This document shows positions 7,410 through 14,016 of a DNA stretch of 19,981 nucleotides, piece after piece. Both the position numbers and the translations under genes were made by a program. Every line of letters starts with the position of its first letter. Within the stretch, counting starts at the first letter, position 1. The stretch is from NCBI GenBank assembly GCA_964624765.1, contig CAZUZO010000052.1, forward strand, positions 1-19,981, read 5' to 3'. The notes beneath the pieces were generated by a model that saw only the letters and a list, made by a program, of their open reading frames with translations, made no database searches and was not told the origin of the DNA. Source of the DNA: JAGTVB01 sp964624765. GTDB taxonomy: Bacteria > Pseudomonadota > Gammaproteobacteria > HK1.

Positions 7410-7576
7410 AAATATTCACGTTATCGAAAGTTCGAGTCCCTCGGTCTCTTGGGTAAGGCCAAGCAGCTTGGATCAATTTCACAGGCCCACCCGTTTATCG
7501 AGCGCGCCATTGAGGCAGGTACCGCTATCACCGCGTTGTGATCGCTGCAGTGATCAAGGAGCTAGGAGAGGTGTAA
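7410..7576 (+). pseudogene. Frame-broken fragment resembling DUF3368/PIN (VapC-like) toxin C-terminus
   Basis: One frame (7410-7541) reads ESLGLLGKAKQLGSISQAHP then FIERAIEAGT before a TGA. A second frame, entered near 7517, continues RYHRVVIAAVIKELGEV and stops at TAA 7574-7576. Joined, they look like the end of DUF3368 proteins (G-LG-LL-KAK-LG-I ... P-IE-AI-AG-RYH--VI--V-ELGE), which are PIN-domain ribonuclease toxins. The N-terminal catalytic part is absent and a single frameshift separates the halves, so this is a dead fragment. The assignment rests on short motifs only. Confidence 0.4.
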
Positions 7577-7773
7577 GGATGCACATTATTCCTGGCGCGA
7601 GAGACCAAGACCGACGCCCGCCTGATCGCATTCCATTACACATATCGGCGCAGGACCGCGCCAGCGGTTCTGCGCTATCTTCGCGGTGACTCGCAATCAC
7701 GGGTGCAGGAACCGAAGCAATTGTTTTAATGTTAGACCCCACCGGGGGTGCTGCGGGGGTGCTGGGCGCTCTA
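7577..7773. other. Gene-poor tail of the toxin island
   Basis: After the TAA at 7576 the same plus-strand frame stays open to TAA 7727-7729 (LFLARETKTDARLIAFHYTY and onward, about 50 residues), with no start codon or ribosome binding site. It may be another gene fragment; I do not recognise it. The last part, 7730-7773, has GC-rich hairpins near the end of the DUF2076 gene. Together with 7227-7409, no intact gene is seen between the antitoxin and the DUF2076 gene apart from the promoter and the pseudogene. Confidence 0.3.
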
Positions 7774-7783
7774 TCAGAGCGCC
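7765..7783 (-). terminator. Hairpin over the DUF2076 stop codon
   Basis: A perfect 7-bp stem GGCGCTC/GAGCGCC with a TATCA loop; the loop contains the stop codon of the DUF2076 gene. A second GC-rich stem (ACCCC/GGGGT) lies at about 7735-7750. Neither is followed by a T-run on the minus strand, so termination is possible but unproven. Confidence 0.35.
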
Positions 7784-8385
7784 TCGTCTTCACTGTCGTC
7801 GAAGCCACCGAAGAAGCCGCCTTCGTCCTCGACGCCGGACGCTTCCGGCTCCTCGGGAGCCGCAGCCGGGGGCTCGGCTGGAGCCTCCGCGGCCTCGGCT
7901 TCGCCAGCGAACAGGCCCGCCAAGGCGTTGCCGAGCAACACACCACCGGCCACGCCCATGGCCGTTTGCAGAGCGCCGGCCATGAACCCGCCGCCCTGGG
8001 CGCCAGGCTGCATACCGGCCTGCAGGGAGGTCGCCCCGCGGGCCGGGAAACGGCCGCCCCCCCAACCGCTCCCGCTTCCCGGCGGGGGCGCTGGCGGTGC
8101 GGCGGGTTCGGGCCGACCGCCACCGAAGAGTCCGCTCAGGAAGCCGCCGCCTTGAGGGCGCTCGGCCAGCCCCCTCTCTAGCTCCTCGACCCGGGTTTGA
8201 AGGTTGCGCAGACCCTGCTCCTGCACCAGAACCACCTGTGCGAGCAGATAGGGCGCCCCGGGCTGACGGGCCACAAGGCTGTGGATCAAGGTCTCGGCCT
8301 CGGCGTCGCGGGGGCCACTCTGGGCTTCCGCCTGCTGCAGGCGCTGGAATAGCCCTTCGATTAGGCTGCGTTCTTGCTCATTCAT
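7774..8385 (-). CDS. DUF2076 family protein
   Basis: This 203-residue protein has unknown function; DUF2076 members have been described only as a conserved proteobacterial family. The N-terminal third (MNEQERSLIEGLFQRLQQAE through about residue 95) is predicted to be helical, including a VEELERGLAERP coiled-coil-like stretch, and is the conserved DUF2076 start. A low-complexity Gly/Pro/Ala linker (GGGFLSGLFGGGRPEP and PPPGSGSGWGGG) follows. Next is a hydrophobic GGFMAGALQTAMGVAGGVLL segment that may associate with membrane, then an Ala/Glu-rich acidic tail (GVEDEGGFFGGFDDSEDEAL). The ATG at 8385 is chosen over an upstream in-frame start at 8457 because families of this type begin directly at the MNEQER-like segment. 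No operon partner: it is flanked by the toxin island and a repeat copy. Confidence 0.85.
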   Translation of the reverse strand: MNEQERSLIEGLFQRLQQAEAQSGPRDAEAETLIHSLVARQPGAPYLLAQVVLVQEQGLRNLQTRVEELERGLAERPQGGGFLSGLFGGGRPEPAAPPAPPPGSGSGWGGGRFPARGATSLQAGMQPGAQGGGFMAGALQTAMGVAGGVLLGNALAGLFAGEAEAAEAPAEPPAAAPEEPEASGVEDEGGFFGGFDDSEDEAL

Positions 8386-8711
8386 CTCTAGATATCTCGT
8401 CGGTCTAGGTGGAAGGTCAAGGGGTTGAAACGGTGGCGGCACGCCAGCGGCGATCATTTTCCCGCGGCCAGCCGGGCGCGTACCGCCCGCCTCGGTGCGA
8501 AACGCACGCCGGGGGGCTCGACAACCGCACCACGGCGCTGCCGAGGTTCAGTTTTTGGCCGATGAGGACGCGCTCGATGCCACGGAAGCTGTCCGTCATG
8601 AGCAAGCGTGTAACCACCGCTAGATTGGGAAAGGGGAACAGAGGCTAGATTTTATCGCAAACGACGCCGCACGCCCACGGCAAACGCATAAAGGGTCAAA
8701 AGGCTCGTTAA
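8386..8711. other. 326-bp gap upstream of the DUF2076 gene
   Basis: Short open frames exist on both strands (minus 8417-8617, plus 8409-8648), but none has a ribosome binding site or a recognisable family. The DUF2076 promoter should lie here; I could not identify convincing -35/-10 boxes. Confidence 0.4.
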
Positions 8712-8864
8712 CTCAGAGCTTGTAAAAAAACCTGCTGCGCTATCCGATAGCGGCGTTAGGCGGTGCTCGCTCCTCGCCTATCTATCTGATATGTCTCTCG
8801 GCTTGGCGCCGTCCGCCTTGCTATCGGGCTGCTCGCTACGGTTCTTTCACAACCTCTCAGTTAA
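8708..8864 (+). repeat. Dispersed palindromic repeat, copy 3, with TTAA flanks
   Basis: The element spans 8712-8860 (149 bp), with left end CTCAGAGCTTGTAAAAAAAC and right end complementary to CTGAGAGGTTGTGAAAGAAC. Its terminal repeats match at about 17 of 21 positions. TTAA occurs immediately outside both ends (8708-8711 and 8861-8864), as expected for a target-site duplication. The interior carries the same 30-base block as copy 1. It has no coding capacity, so it is MITE-like or ERIC-like. Confidence 0.85.
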
Positions 8865-9230
8865 TTAGTCGATACCCCGCAACCGGTTGTTATGCGTAAC
8901 CTATTGAGAAACAAAGCTTTCAAAATTATATGCGGTGGCCCTACCGCACGCCCTGACAGCTTGACTGCAGTCCGGTGGCCCCGCGGGGGTGGCCGGCGCA
9001 GCAACGGCAATCAGTGTAGCCACCCGCCTTTCCTAGTCCAATCTGACTTGCCAATGTCAATTATAATCACGACGCATCGGCCACCATTCTATTAATCATT
9101 AGATGTCTGTTAGGCTCTGTCTGCATTCGGTGTTGCGATCGTGCTGTTCTAGTTCTTCAATATTGTCAACGCCCGCGCCGATAACGACAGCGCCTTTAAC
9201 CGCCGGCTCTTTAGTAGTGAAAAACCGTAG
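8865..9230. other. Gene-poor stretch after repeat copy 3
   Basis: No coherent coding sequence is seen. A GC-rich palindromic patch (CCCCGCGGGG near 8978) and an isolated TATAAT at 9062-9067 without a good -35 are present. Base composition is locally more AT-rich (around 8900-8935 and 9050-9110) than the surrounding genes. Confidence 0.35.
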
Positions 9231-9547
9231 CTGGCCCTCGCCGCGGTCGTGGGCTTGCAGATCATTGTCTTGCATTGGGGGCCGATACAGGATGTGTCCG
9301 ACACGGTCAATCGACTAGCTGCCAAAGGGGGCGTGGAGATCCTGGTGACACCAAGCACGCTCTTTCTTGCTTGCTTGACGAGGCCCGCACGCTGACATCG
9401 CGGATCATTCTCCAACGCCGCGCAGTGCCGGCCGCGCTACAGGCACTATATAAGGTGAGGCGCGGAGTCGCCATCAACCTCGATCAGCCGCGGCTGGTGT
9501 TTTGGCATAACAAAAACACGCGGCGTTTCAGGCTGCGGCACACGTGA
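9231..9547 (+). pseudogene. Possible degraded gene before yqaA, family unknown
   Basis: Two overlapping plus-strand frames look coding-like. The first (9231-9395) reads LALAAVVGLQIIVLHWGPIQ then DVSDTVNRLAAKGGVEILVT before a TGA, and is preceded directly by TAG. The second, shifted, frame ends at 9547 with RRGVAINLDQPRLVFWHNKN. The hydrophobic start and the frame switch suggest a decayed gene, but I cannot name a family and neither part has a proper start. Confidence 0.25.
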
Positions 9548-9554
9548 GGCTTAC

Positions 9555-10136
9555 ATGAAACTGTTTTCCCCGCTCTATCGCCAGGCCATGGCTTGGTCAC
9601 GACATCGGCACGCTCCTTGGTACTTGGGCGGCATGAGTTTCGCGGAATCAGCGTTCTTCCCAGTGCCGCCCGATGTGATGCTGGCGCCGATGTGTCTCGC
9701 CAACCCAGGCCGTGCCTGGTATTTCGCCCTGCTGACAACCCTGACCTCAGTGGCAGGTGGTCTTTTCGGGTACGCTATCGGCTACTTTGCTCTTGATGCC
9801 GTGCTGCCCTGGTTGCAGGAGAGTCGATACTGGCCAGCCTATCGGACCGCCGTCGAGTGGTTTGATCGGTGGGGCTTCTGGGCCATGTTCATCGCCGGAT
9901 TCTCACCGATTCCTTACAAGATTTTCACGATCGCCGCCGGGGCTCTGTCGATGGCTTTGTTGCCCTTTACCCTTGCGTCAATCGTCGGACGTGGCCTGCG
10001 TTTTTTCCTGGTCGCTGGCTTGATGGCGTGGGGTGGCGCGCGCATGGAGGCACTCCTGCATCGCCACGTTGATCGCCTGGGCTGGGCGACTGTGGTTCTC
10101 GTCGCGGTCGGTGCGCTCTGGTACACAAACCGATGA
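9555..10136 (+). CDS. yqaA: YqaA family (DedA/SNARE-associated type) membrane protein
   Basis: This 193-residue inner-membrane protein has about four to five hydrophobic segments. It carries the two family hallmarks: SFAESAFFPVPPDVMLAPM (residues 28-46), a re-entrant-loop-like acidic/proline segment, and GFSPIPYKIFTIAAGAL (about 115-131), followed by GRGLRFFLVAGL. DedA/VTT-fold proteins are linked to lipid or ion movement across the membrane; the exact role of YqaA is not settled. GTGAGG precedes the ATG by five bases. In many gammaproteobacteria this gene sits in the surE-pcm-nlpD-rpoS neighbourhood; here it stands alone between two gene-poor, degraded stretches. Confidence 0.9.
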   Translation: MKLFSPLYRQAMAWSRHRHAPWYLGGMSFAESAFFPVPPDVMLAPMCLANPGRAWYFALLTTLTSVAGGLFGYAIGYFALDAVLPWLQESRYWPAYRTAVEWFDRWGFWAMFIAGFSPIPYKIFTIAAGALSMALLPFTLASIVGRGLRFFLVAGLMAWGGARMEALLHRHVDRLGWATVVLVAVGALWYTNR

Positions 10137-10378
10137 AAGCGCCCTGCGTGCACGCTTCTCGGCTGCTTCGCACTGTTTCCCGTGGATCCGGAACAGAGGC
10201 ACTTTACTCGCCTTGCTCAGCATCTTCGCGCCGATGCTGCCGAAGATGCCCTTCGTCCTGCAGGCAGCGGCTTACTTTGCTTGGACGGTTGGAACGCCTG
10301 CACGACCCAGCTGCTGGCGCACCAGATTGCCGATCCTATAATCCGCGAGGGGCGCGAGCATCGGAGCATGCCACCCGG
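10137..10378. other. Stretch after yqaA with a doubtful open frame
   Basis: Directly after the yqaA stop, the same frame stays open to 10427 (LLGCFALFPVDPEQRHFTRL and LCLDGWNACTTQLLAHQIAD). A GTG at 10182 could start an 81-residue product, but there is no ribosome binding site and no family I recognise. Its last twelve codons come from the palindrome at 10388-10434; without that insertion it would end eight codons later as PPGVKPWALAT. It may be a gene fragment. Confidence 0.25.
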
Positions 10379-10443
10379 CGTCAAGCCCATTTCCTTACAG
10401 GAGCAGCCTTGTCGGCTGCTCCTGTAAGGAAATCCGTCAAGCC
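10379..10443. mobile_element. 47-bp palindrome flanked by 9-bp direct repeats
   Basis: A perfect 20-bp stem (ATTTCCTTACAGGAGCAGCC and its exact complement) surrounds a TTGTC loop at 10389-10433, with one extra base at each end. The 9-mer CGTCAAGCC occurs immediately outside on both sides (10379-10387 and 10435-10443), as a target-site duplication would. There is no coding capacity and no T-run. It could be a minimal transposable element, the fused ends left by an insertion sequence, or a bidirectional hairpin. The sequence facts are exact; the mobile interpretation is inference. Confidence 0.5.
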
Positions 10444-10867
10444 TTGGGCATTAGCAACATGACTGACAGCGGTGGCATGCAGATCCATGGCAACTGGAAT
10501 CTCAGTACCCGCGTCGGCAACCTCCAAGGGCGCACGCCCCGTGCGCTGCACGGATAAGCCGGTTGCGTTTCTCAGGGGCCACGGCTTCTTGCTGGCCAAA
10601 GAGAGAGCAAGAGGGCTGATTCCCCATCAGGCAGTCGGCAGGGCATGGCCCGTGCTCGCGATCCAAAGCGCTGTTTAAAGCCTGCCGGAAATCTTCATGG
10701 TCGCTGTTGTCCTCGTCCATCGCTAGCGGCGTGTTGCGAGGGCTCGTCAGGAGTAAAGGCACCGGGAAGTCGAGCCTTTGCAGTTGTCTTGTCATGCCTT
10801 GGCAAGAACCGATAGACAGCTAGACCGTGCTCATGTTAGCTAAACAAGCCAGTATTGAACCAGGCCC
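10444..10867. other. Gene-poor stretch upstream of the receiver-PilZ gene end
   Basis: The longest open frame is on the minus strand at 10502-10795 (97 residues, containing DEDNSDHEDFRQALNSALD and CPADCLMGNQPSCSLFGQQE). Its only Shine-Dalgarno-like AAGG lies one base from the ATG and I recognise no family. I regard the region as non-coding or decayed, but this minus-strand frame, which follows the receiver-PilZ gene, is the one to recheck. Confidence 0.3.
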
Positions 10868-11647
10868 TTAGTGTGTGGCCCTGGAAACCCCTGGGGTTGA
10901 AGGCGACGAGGCCAGGGCTGCAATGAATCGCTGCAAGCGGCCCTGGTCTTCGTCCGTAAGTGGGCAAAGTTGGAACGCCAACAAGAGATGTTCGCGATCA
11001 GGTGCTGACTGGGGATCGGCCTCGATGCGCCGCAGTTGCGCATCGATGTTTAGCATGCCGTCAGTGGTGGCAAGAGTCAGATGGGCTGTCTGGTAAACGC
11101 GTGCTAATTCGCCGGCGGTGGCGGGTGCGCAGACAAGGCACCCGCTGGTTGAGAGGTTGACCAGGGTGCCGGCAGCACTCTTCCCCTGCGGGAAGCGGAC
11201 GGTGAGATCTTGGCTCGGATGGACCTGCAGACGTTCGTTTGGGCGCCGTTGCCGAGCTAGGTGGATGCGCTGCACCTTGAAAAGCAGAATAGAGGACGTG
11301 AAGGGTTTGATCAGGTAGTCGGTGCCGCCTGCGCGAAGCGCGTCCGCGAGGGTAGCCCTGTGTTGGCTTCGGGTGGTGACGAGAACGGCGGCGCTACGGC
11401 ATCCAGGGTATTGCCGCAGGCTCTTAAGGAATGGTTGCGAATCGACGCCGGCTAGATCCCAATCGTAGAACAACCAGCTGATAAGCTCGGTTCCTGACTC
11501 GAGTAGCGCTTCAGCGTCGGCGTGGTTGGCTGCCTGCAGAATCCGGCGGCAGCCCAACTGGCGACGTAGCACCGAGGCAAGGTAGTGGCGCGCATCGGCG
11601 GCGCGTTCAACGATCAGGGCCGTATCGTACTGTAGCATCGGTGCCAT
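10868..11647 (-). CDS. Response regulator receiver - PilZ protein
   Basis: Two domains are visible. The N-terminal receiver-like domain (about 8-130) has FYDWDLAG with the candidate phospho-acceptor Asp62, Thr91 in VLVTTRS and Lys114 in DYLIKPF. The usual paired acidic residues near the start are Glu14-Arg15 (LIVERAAD) instead of Asp-Asp, so phosphorylation may be altered. The C-terminal PilZ domain has RPNER (135-139) and NLSTSG (164-169), fitting the RxxxR and [D/N]xSxxG c-di-GMP contacts. The protein (259 residues with this start) probably links a phospho- or protein signal to c-di-GMP. The ATG at 11647 is preferred because GGAAGG lies six bases upstream; a GTG at 11707 would add 20 residues. 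No histidine kinase is nearby. It is the last gene after the transporter and ssb on this strand, but 217 bp from ssb, so probably separately expressed. Confidence 0.85.
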   Translation of the reverse strand: MAPMLQYDTALIVERAADARHYLASVLRRQLGCRRILQAANHADAEALLESGTELISWLFYDWDLAGVDSQPFLKSLRQYPGCRSAAVLVTTRSQHRATLADALRAGGTDYLIKPFTSSILLFKVQRIHLARQRRPNERLQVHPSQDLTVRFPQGKSAAGTLVNLSTSGCLVCAPATAGELARVYQTAHLTLATTDGMLNIDAQLRRIEADPQSAPDREHLLLAFQLCPLTDEDQGRLQRFIAALASSPSTPGVSRATH

Positions 11648-11744
11648 GGCCTGCCTTCCAGTGGGTGGCGTAAGAGAGACAACCTCAAGATTCAGAGAAC
11701 CTCTCACTTCTGGGTTGCGTCCGTTTTCTGAATCGGGCTCGGCG

Positions 11745-11780
11745 TCGGCTTCTTTAGGGATTCACCCTACTGAAAGCCGA
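11745..11780 (-). terminator. Two-part hairpin between ssb and the receiver-PilZ gene
   Basis: An outer stem TCGGCTT/AAGCCGA encloses an inner stem TAGGG/CCCTA with an ATTCA loop. It lies 84 bases beyond the ssb stop codon and about 98 bases before the preferred start of the receiver-PilZ gene. No T-run follows, so it could be a weak terminator or a leader structure. Confidence 0.35.
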
Positions 11781-11864
11781 GACCAAACGACTGCGCCTGC
11801 CATAGCCCCGTTGCATCGAACAGATTGGGGATAGAGTATCCTGATAGTTTTCTTGCGCGTGCTC

Positions 11865-12347
11865 CTAAAAGGGGACGTCGTCATCGAAGTCATCAGCCGC
11901 ACCCACTGGTTTGGCAGGACGTGCCGAGCCAGGTGGCCCTTTGGGCTCCTCCCAGCTATCCATCGGTGGCTCAAGGTCGGGTGGTTGACTCATGGCGGCA
12001 CCTTGGGGGGACCGACTGTCGAGCATCTGTAGATCGTTGGCCACGATCTCGGTCGTGTACCGATCGATGCCATCCTGGCCCTGCCACTTACGGGTTTGCA
12101 GGCGTCCCTCGATATAGACCTTGGCACCTTTGCGAAGGTATTCGCCGGCGATTTCTCCCAGGCGCCGAAACAACACCACTCGGTGCCATTCGGTGCGCTC
12201 CTGCTGTTCCCCCGTTTGTTTGTCACGCCATGATTCGCTGGTGGCGATCCGCACATTGGCGACCGCCGAGCCGTTGGGCATATAACGTACCTCGGGATCG
12301 GCGCCGAGATTTCCAATGAGAATGACCTTGTTGATGCCTCGTGCCAT
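11865..12347 (-). CDS. ssb: Single-stranded DNA-binding protein
   Basis: SSB coats single-stranded DNA during replication, recombination and repair and recruits partner proteins through its tail. The protein is 160 residues. The OB-fold (about 1-112) begins MARGINKVILIGNLGADPEV and includes TEWHRVVLFRRLGEIAGEYL, KGAKVYIEGRLQTRKWQ and YTTEIVANDLQML. A Pro/Gly-rich linker leads to the acidic tip DDFDDDVPF, a conservative variant of the E. coli DDDIPF ending that binds RecO, PriA, exonuclease I and others. AGGAGA lies six bases before the ATG. It follows the YajR-like gene by 46 bp, probably in one transcript. Confidence 0.97.
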   Translation of the reverse strand: MARGINKVILIGNLGADPEVRYMPNGSAVANVRIATSESWRDKQTGEQQERTEWHRVVLFRRLGEIAGEYLRKGAKVYIEGRLQTRKWQGQDGIDRYTTEIVANDLQMLDSRSPQGAAMSQPPDLEPPMDSWEEPKGPPGSARPAKPVGAADDFDDDVPF

Positions 12348-12393
12348 AGATTTCTCCTGGATGTCGATGGTTACTCGATGGGAGCGCAGCGGG

Positions 12394-13821
12394 TTACGCC
12401 TCCACCGCTGAAATGGCTTGCAATGCTTGCCGATCGAGACGTTTGCGATCCACCTTCAAATAGGCGACACGCTCTTCGGCGATGACGACGGCCTCTGCAA
12501 CACCCGGGATCGCCAACAGCTTAGCGGCCACGCCGGGGGCTTCGTTTTCGCTGATGGGCATTAGCCTTACGAGGTGGCTGCTCAAAGCCTGGGGATTCTT
12601 CATGGTGAGTGCCAGAGCAAACCAGATCAGGGCCAGAGCGGCACATGCCTCGAACACAGCCACGGCCCCATAATGGGCATACAGCCAGCCACCCCCAAGG
12701 CCGCCGATAAACGCGCCCAGAAATTGAGAGGTGGAGTAGATGCCAAGAGCAGTGCCTTTCGCTTCTGGAGGCGCTAAACGCGAGATCAAGGACGGCAAAT
12801 TCGCCTCGAGAATATTAAACCCGGTGAAAAAGACCACCAGCAGCAGCGCGATTTGCCAGAGAGTCGTGTGAAACGTGAGCAGCCCGAGCTGAGCAAGCGC
12901 CAACATCAGAACGGCTGCCGCGAAGATAGGCTTAGTGAGGCGATACTTGTCGGCGATGAGAATAAAGGGTGTCATTAGGCAAACGGACGCCAGTAGCACC
13001 GACAGGTAGACCAGCCAATGCTGGCTGGCTTCCAACTGGCCGTAGTCACGCAGCAGCAGCGGTATGACCACAAAGCTTGCTGTCAGGATCCCATGCAAGA
13101 TCAGGATGCCGGCGTCGAGGCGAAGCAGCTGGCGATCGCGCACTACCCGCCGAATTTGGCTTGGCAGCGTTTCGGCATCGCGATGGTGTCGTTGGATGAC
13201 GGGCTTTGGAACCGCGTGCTGTAGAAGTAGAATGCCTCCTAGCGCCAACAAAGCGGTGAGGGCGAACACGCCAGAAAGGCCTATCCAGTGGGTGAGCACG
13301 GGGCCTAGGATCAGTGCGGCGGTGAAAGCGATGCCGATGCTCGCTCCAATGATGGCCATGGCCTTGGTTCGCTGTTCCTCACGAGTTAAGTCAGCGGCCA
13401 GTGCCATCACCACCGCCGCGATCGCCCCCATGCCCTGAAGCCCGCGTCCGATGATCAGCCCAAGCATCGAATCGGCAAACGCCGCGATCACGCTGCCCAC
13501 TGCGAACAGCAGCAGTCCGCCGATAATGATCGGTTTGCGGCCCACCCGATCGGACAGAATGCCGAAAGGGATCTGAAATATCGCTTGGGTAAGCCCGTAG
13601 ATGCCGATGGCCAGTCCCGCCAGGGTGGGTGTATAGCCTTGATAATGTTCAGCATAAAGTGACAGCACCGGAAGGATCATGAATAGCCCCAACATCCTCA
13701 GGGCGAAGATGGCAGCCAGGCTGAAGGCCACGCGCTTCTCAGCAGCGGTCATCGCATCCGTGGCTCGGTCCTGGGTGGCAACGGCTGGCTGTTTCGGCAC
13801 GCTTGGGAATAACTTGAGCAT
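12394..13821 (-). CDS. MFS transporter, YajR-like, with C-terminal YAM-type domain
   Basis: This is a 12-helix major facilitator superfamily protein of the inner membrane; its substrate is unknown. Similarity to E. coli YajR is clear along the length: RMLGLFMILPVLSLYAEH in helix 1, GIYGLTQAIFQIPFGILSDR with motif A DRVGRKPIIIGG, GRGLQGMGAIAAVVMALAAD, GFNILEANLPSLISR and GIYSTSQFLGAFIGG. After helix 12 a short ferredoxin-like domain follows (KLLAIPGVAEAVVIAEERVA, then LKVDRKRLDRQALQAI), matching the YAM domain of YajR. The ATG at 13821 (475 residues) is chosen because AAAGG precedes it by five bases; an ATG at 13752 is also possible and closer to the YajR length. It is divergent from uvrA and upstream of ssb, the arrangement also known from Pseudomonas. 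Confidence 0.9.
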   Translation of the reverse strand: MLKLFPSVPKQPAVATQDRATDAMTAAEKRVAFSLAAIFALRMLGLFMILPVLSLYAEHYQGYTPTLAGLAIGIYGLTQAIFQIPFGILSDRVGRKPIIIGGLLLFAVGSVIAAFADSMLGLIIGRGLQGMGAIAAVVMALAADLTREEQRTKAMAIIGASIGIAFTAALILGPVLTHWIGLSGVFALTALLALGGILLLQHAVPKPVIQRHHRDAETLPSQIRRVVRDRQLLRLDAGILILHGILTASFVVIPLLLRDYGQLEASQHWLVYLSVLLASVCLMTPFILIADKYRLTKPIFAAAVLMLALAQLGLLTFHTTLWQIALLLVVFFTGFNILEANLPSLISRLAPPEAKGTALGIYSTSQFLGAFIGGLGGGWLYAHYGAVAVFEACAALALIWFALALTMKNPQALSSHLVRLMPISENEAPGVAAKLLAIPGVAEAVVIAEERVAYLKVDRKRLDRQALQAISAVEA

Positions 13822-13864
13822 TTGAACCTTTACTTGTACTTGTGCGGGTGGCGGATAGCCTGGG

Positions 13865-13873
13865 ATTTTAACA
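13865..13873 (-). promoter_or_regulatory. Extended -10 promoter for the YajR-like gene
   Basis: The minus strand reads TGTTAAAAT, a TGn extended -10 with TAAAAT, about 45 bases before the ATG at 13821. The -35 position has no good match, as is common for extended -10 promoters. Confidence 0.4.
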
Positions 13874-13910
13874 CTGAGGACCCTCGTGAACGATCGCAGT
13901 GATAGTTTAA

Positions 13911-13938
13911 TTGAGGTGACGATGATTCTCTGTATAGG
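13911..13938 (+). promoter_or_regulatory. Candidate promoter for uvrA
   Basis: TTGAGG (13911-13916) and TATAGG (13933-13938) are separated by 16 bases, about 80 bases upstream of the uvrA start. No complete CTGT-N8-ACAG type SOS box is seen in 13822-14016, so LexA control is not supported by this sequence. Confidence 0.4.
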
Positions 13939-14016
13939 CTTGACCGGTTGCAGGGCGCACTCCCCGGTTCGGCAAGAAAAGGCTCGGGGACACCCATTGC
14001 GAATGTGGGCACGACC

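Noticed and set aside
7428..7450. GTTCGAGTCC, resembling the T-arm of a tRNA
   Set aside because: The flanking 5-bp stem does not pair properly (GAAAG against CCCTC), there is no acceptor, D or anticodon arm, and the bases fit the DUF3368-like reading frame.
7729..8181. Plus-strand open frames opposite the DUF2076 gene
   Set aside because: Arg/Pro/Gly/Ser-rich translations that mirror the low-complexity linker of the real gene.
13931..13946. CTGTATAGG as a LexA/SOS box for uvrA
   Set aside because: Only one half-site is present; there is no ACAG at the required spacing.
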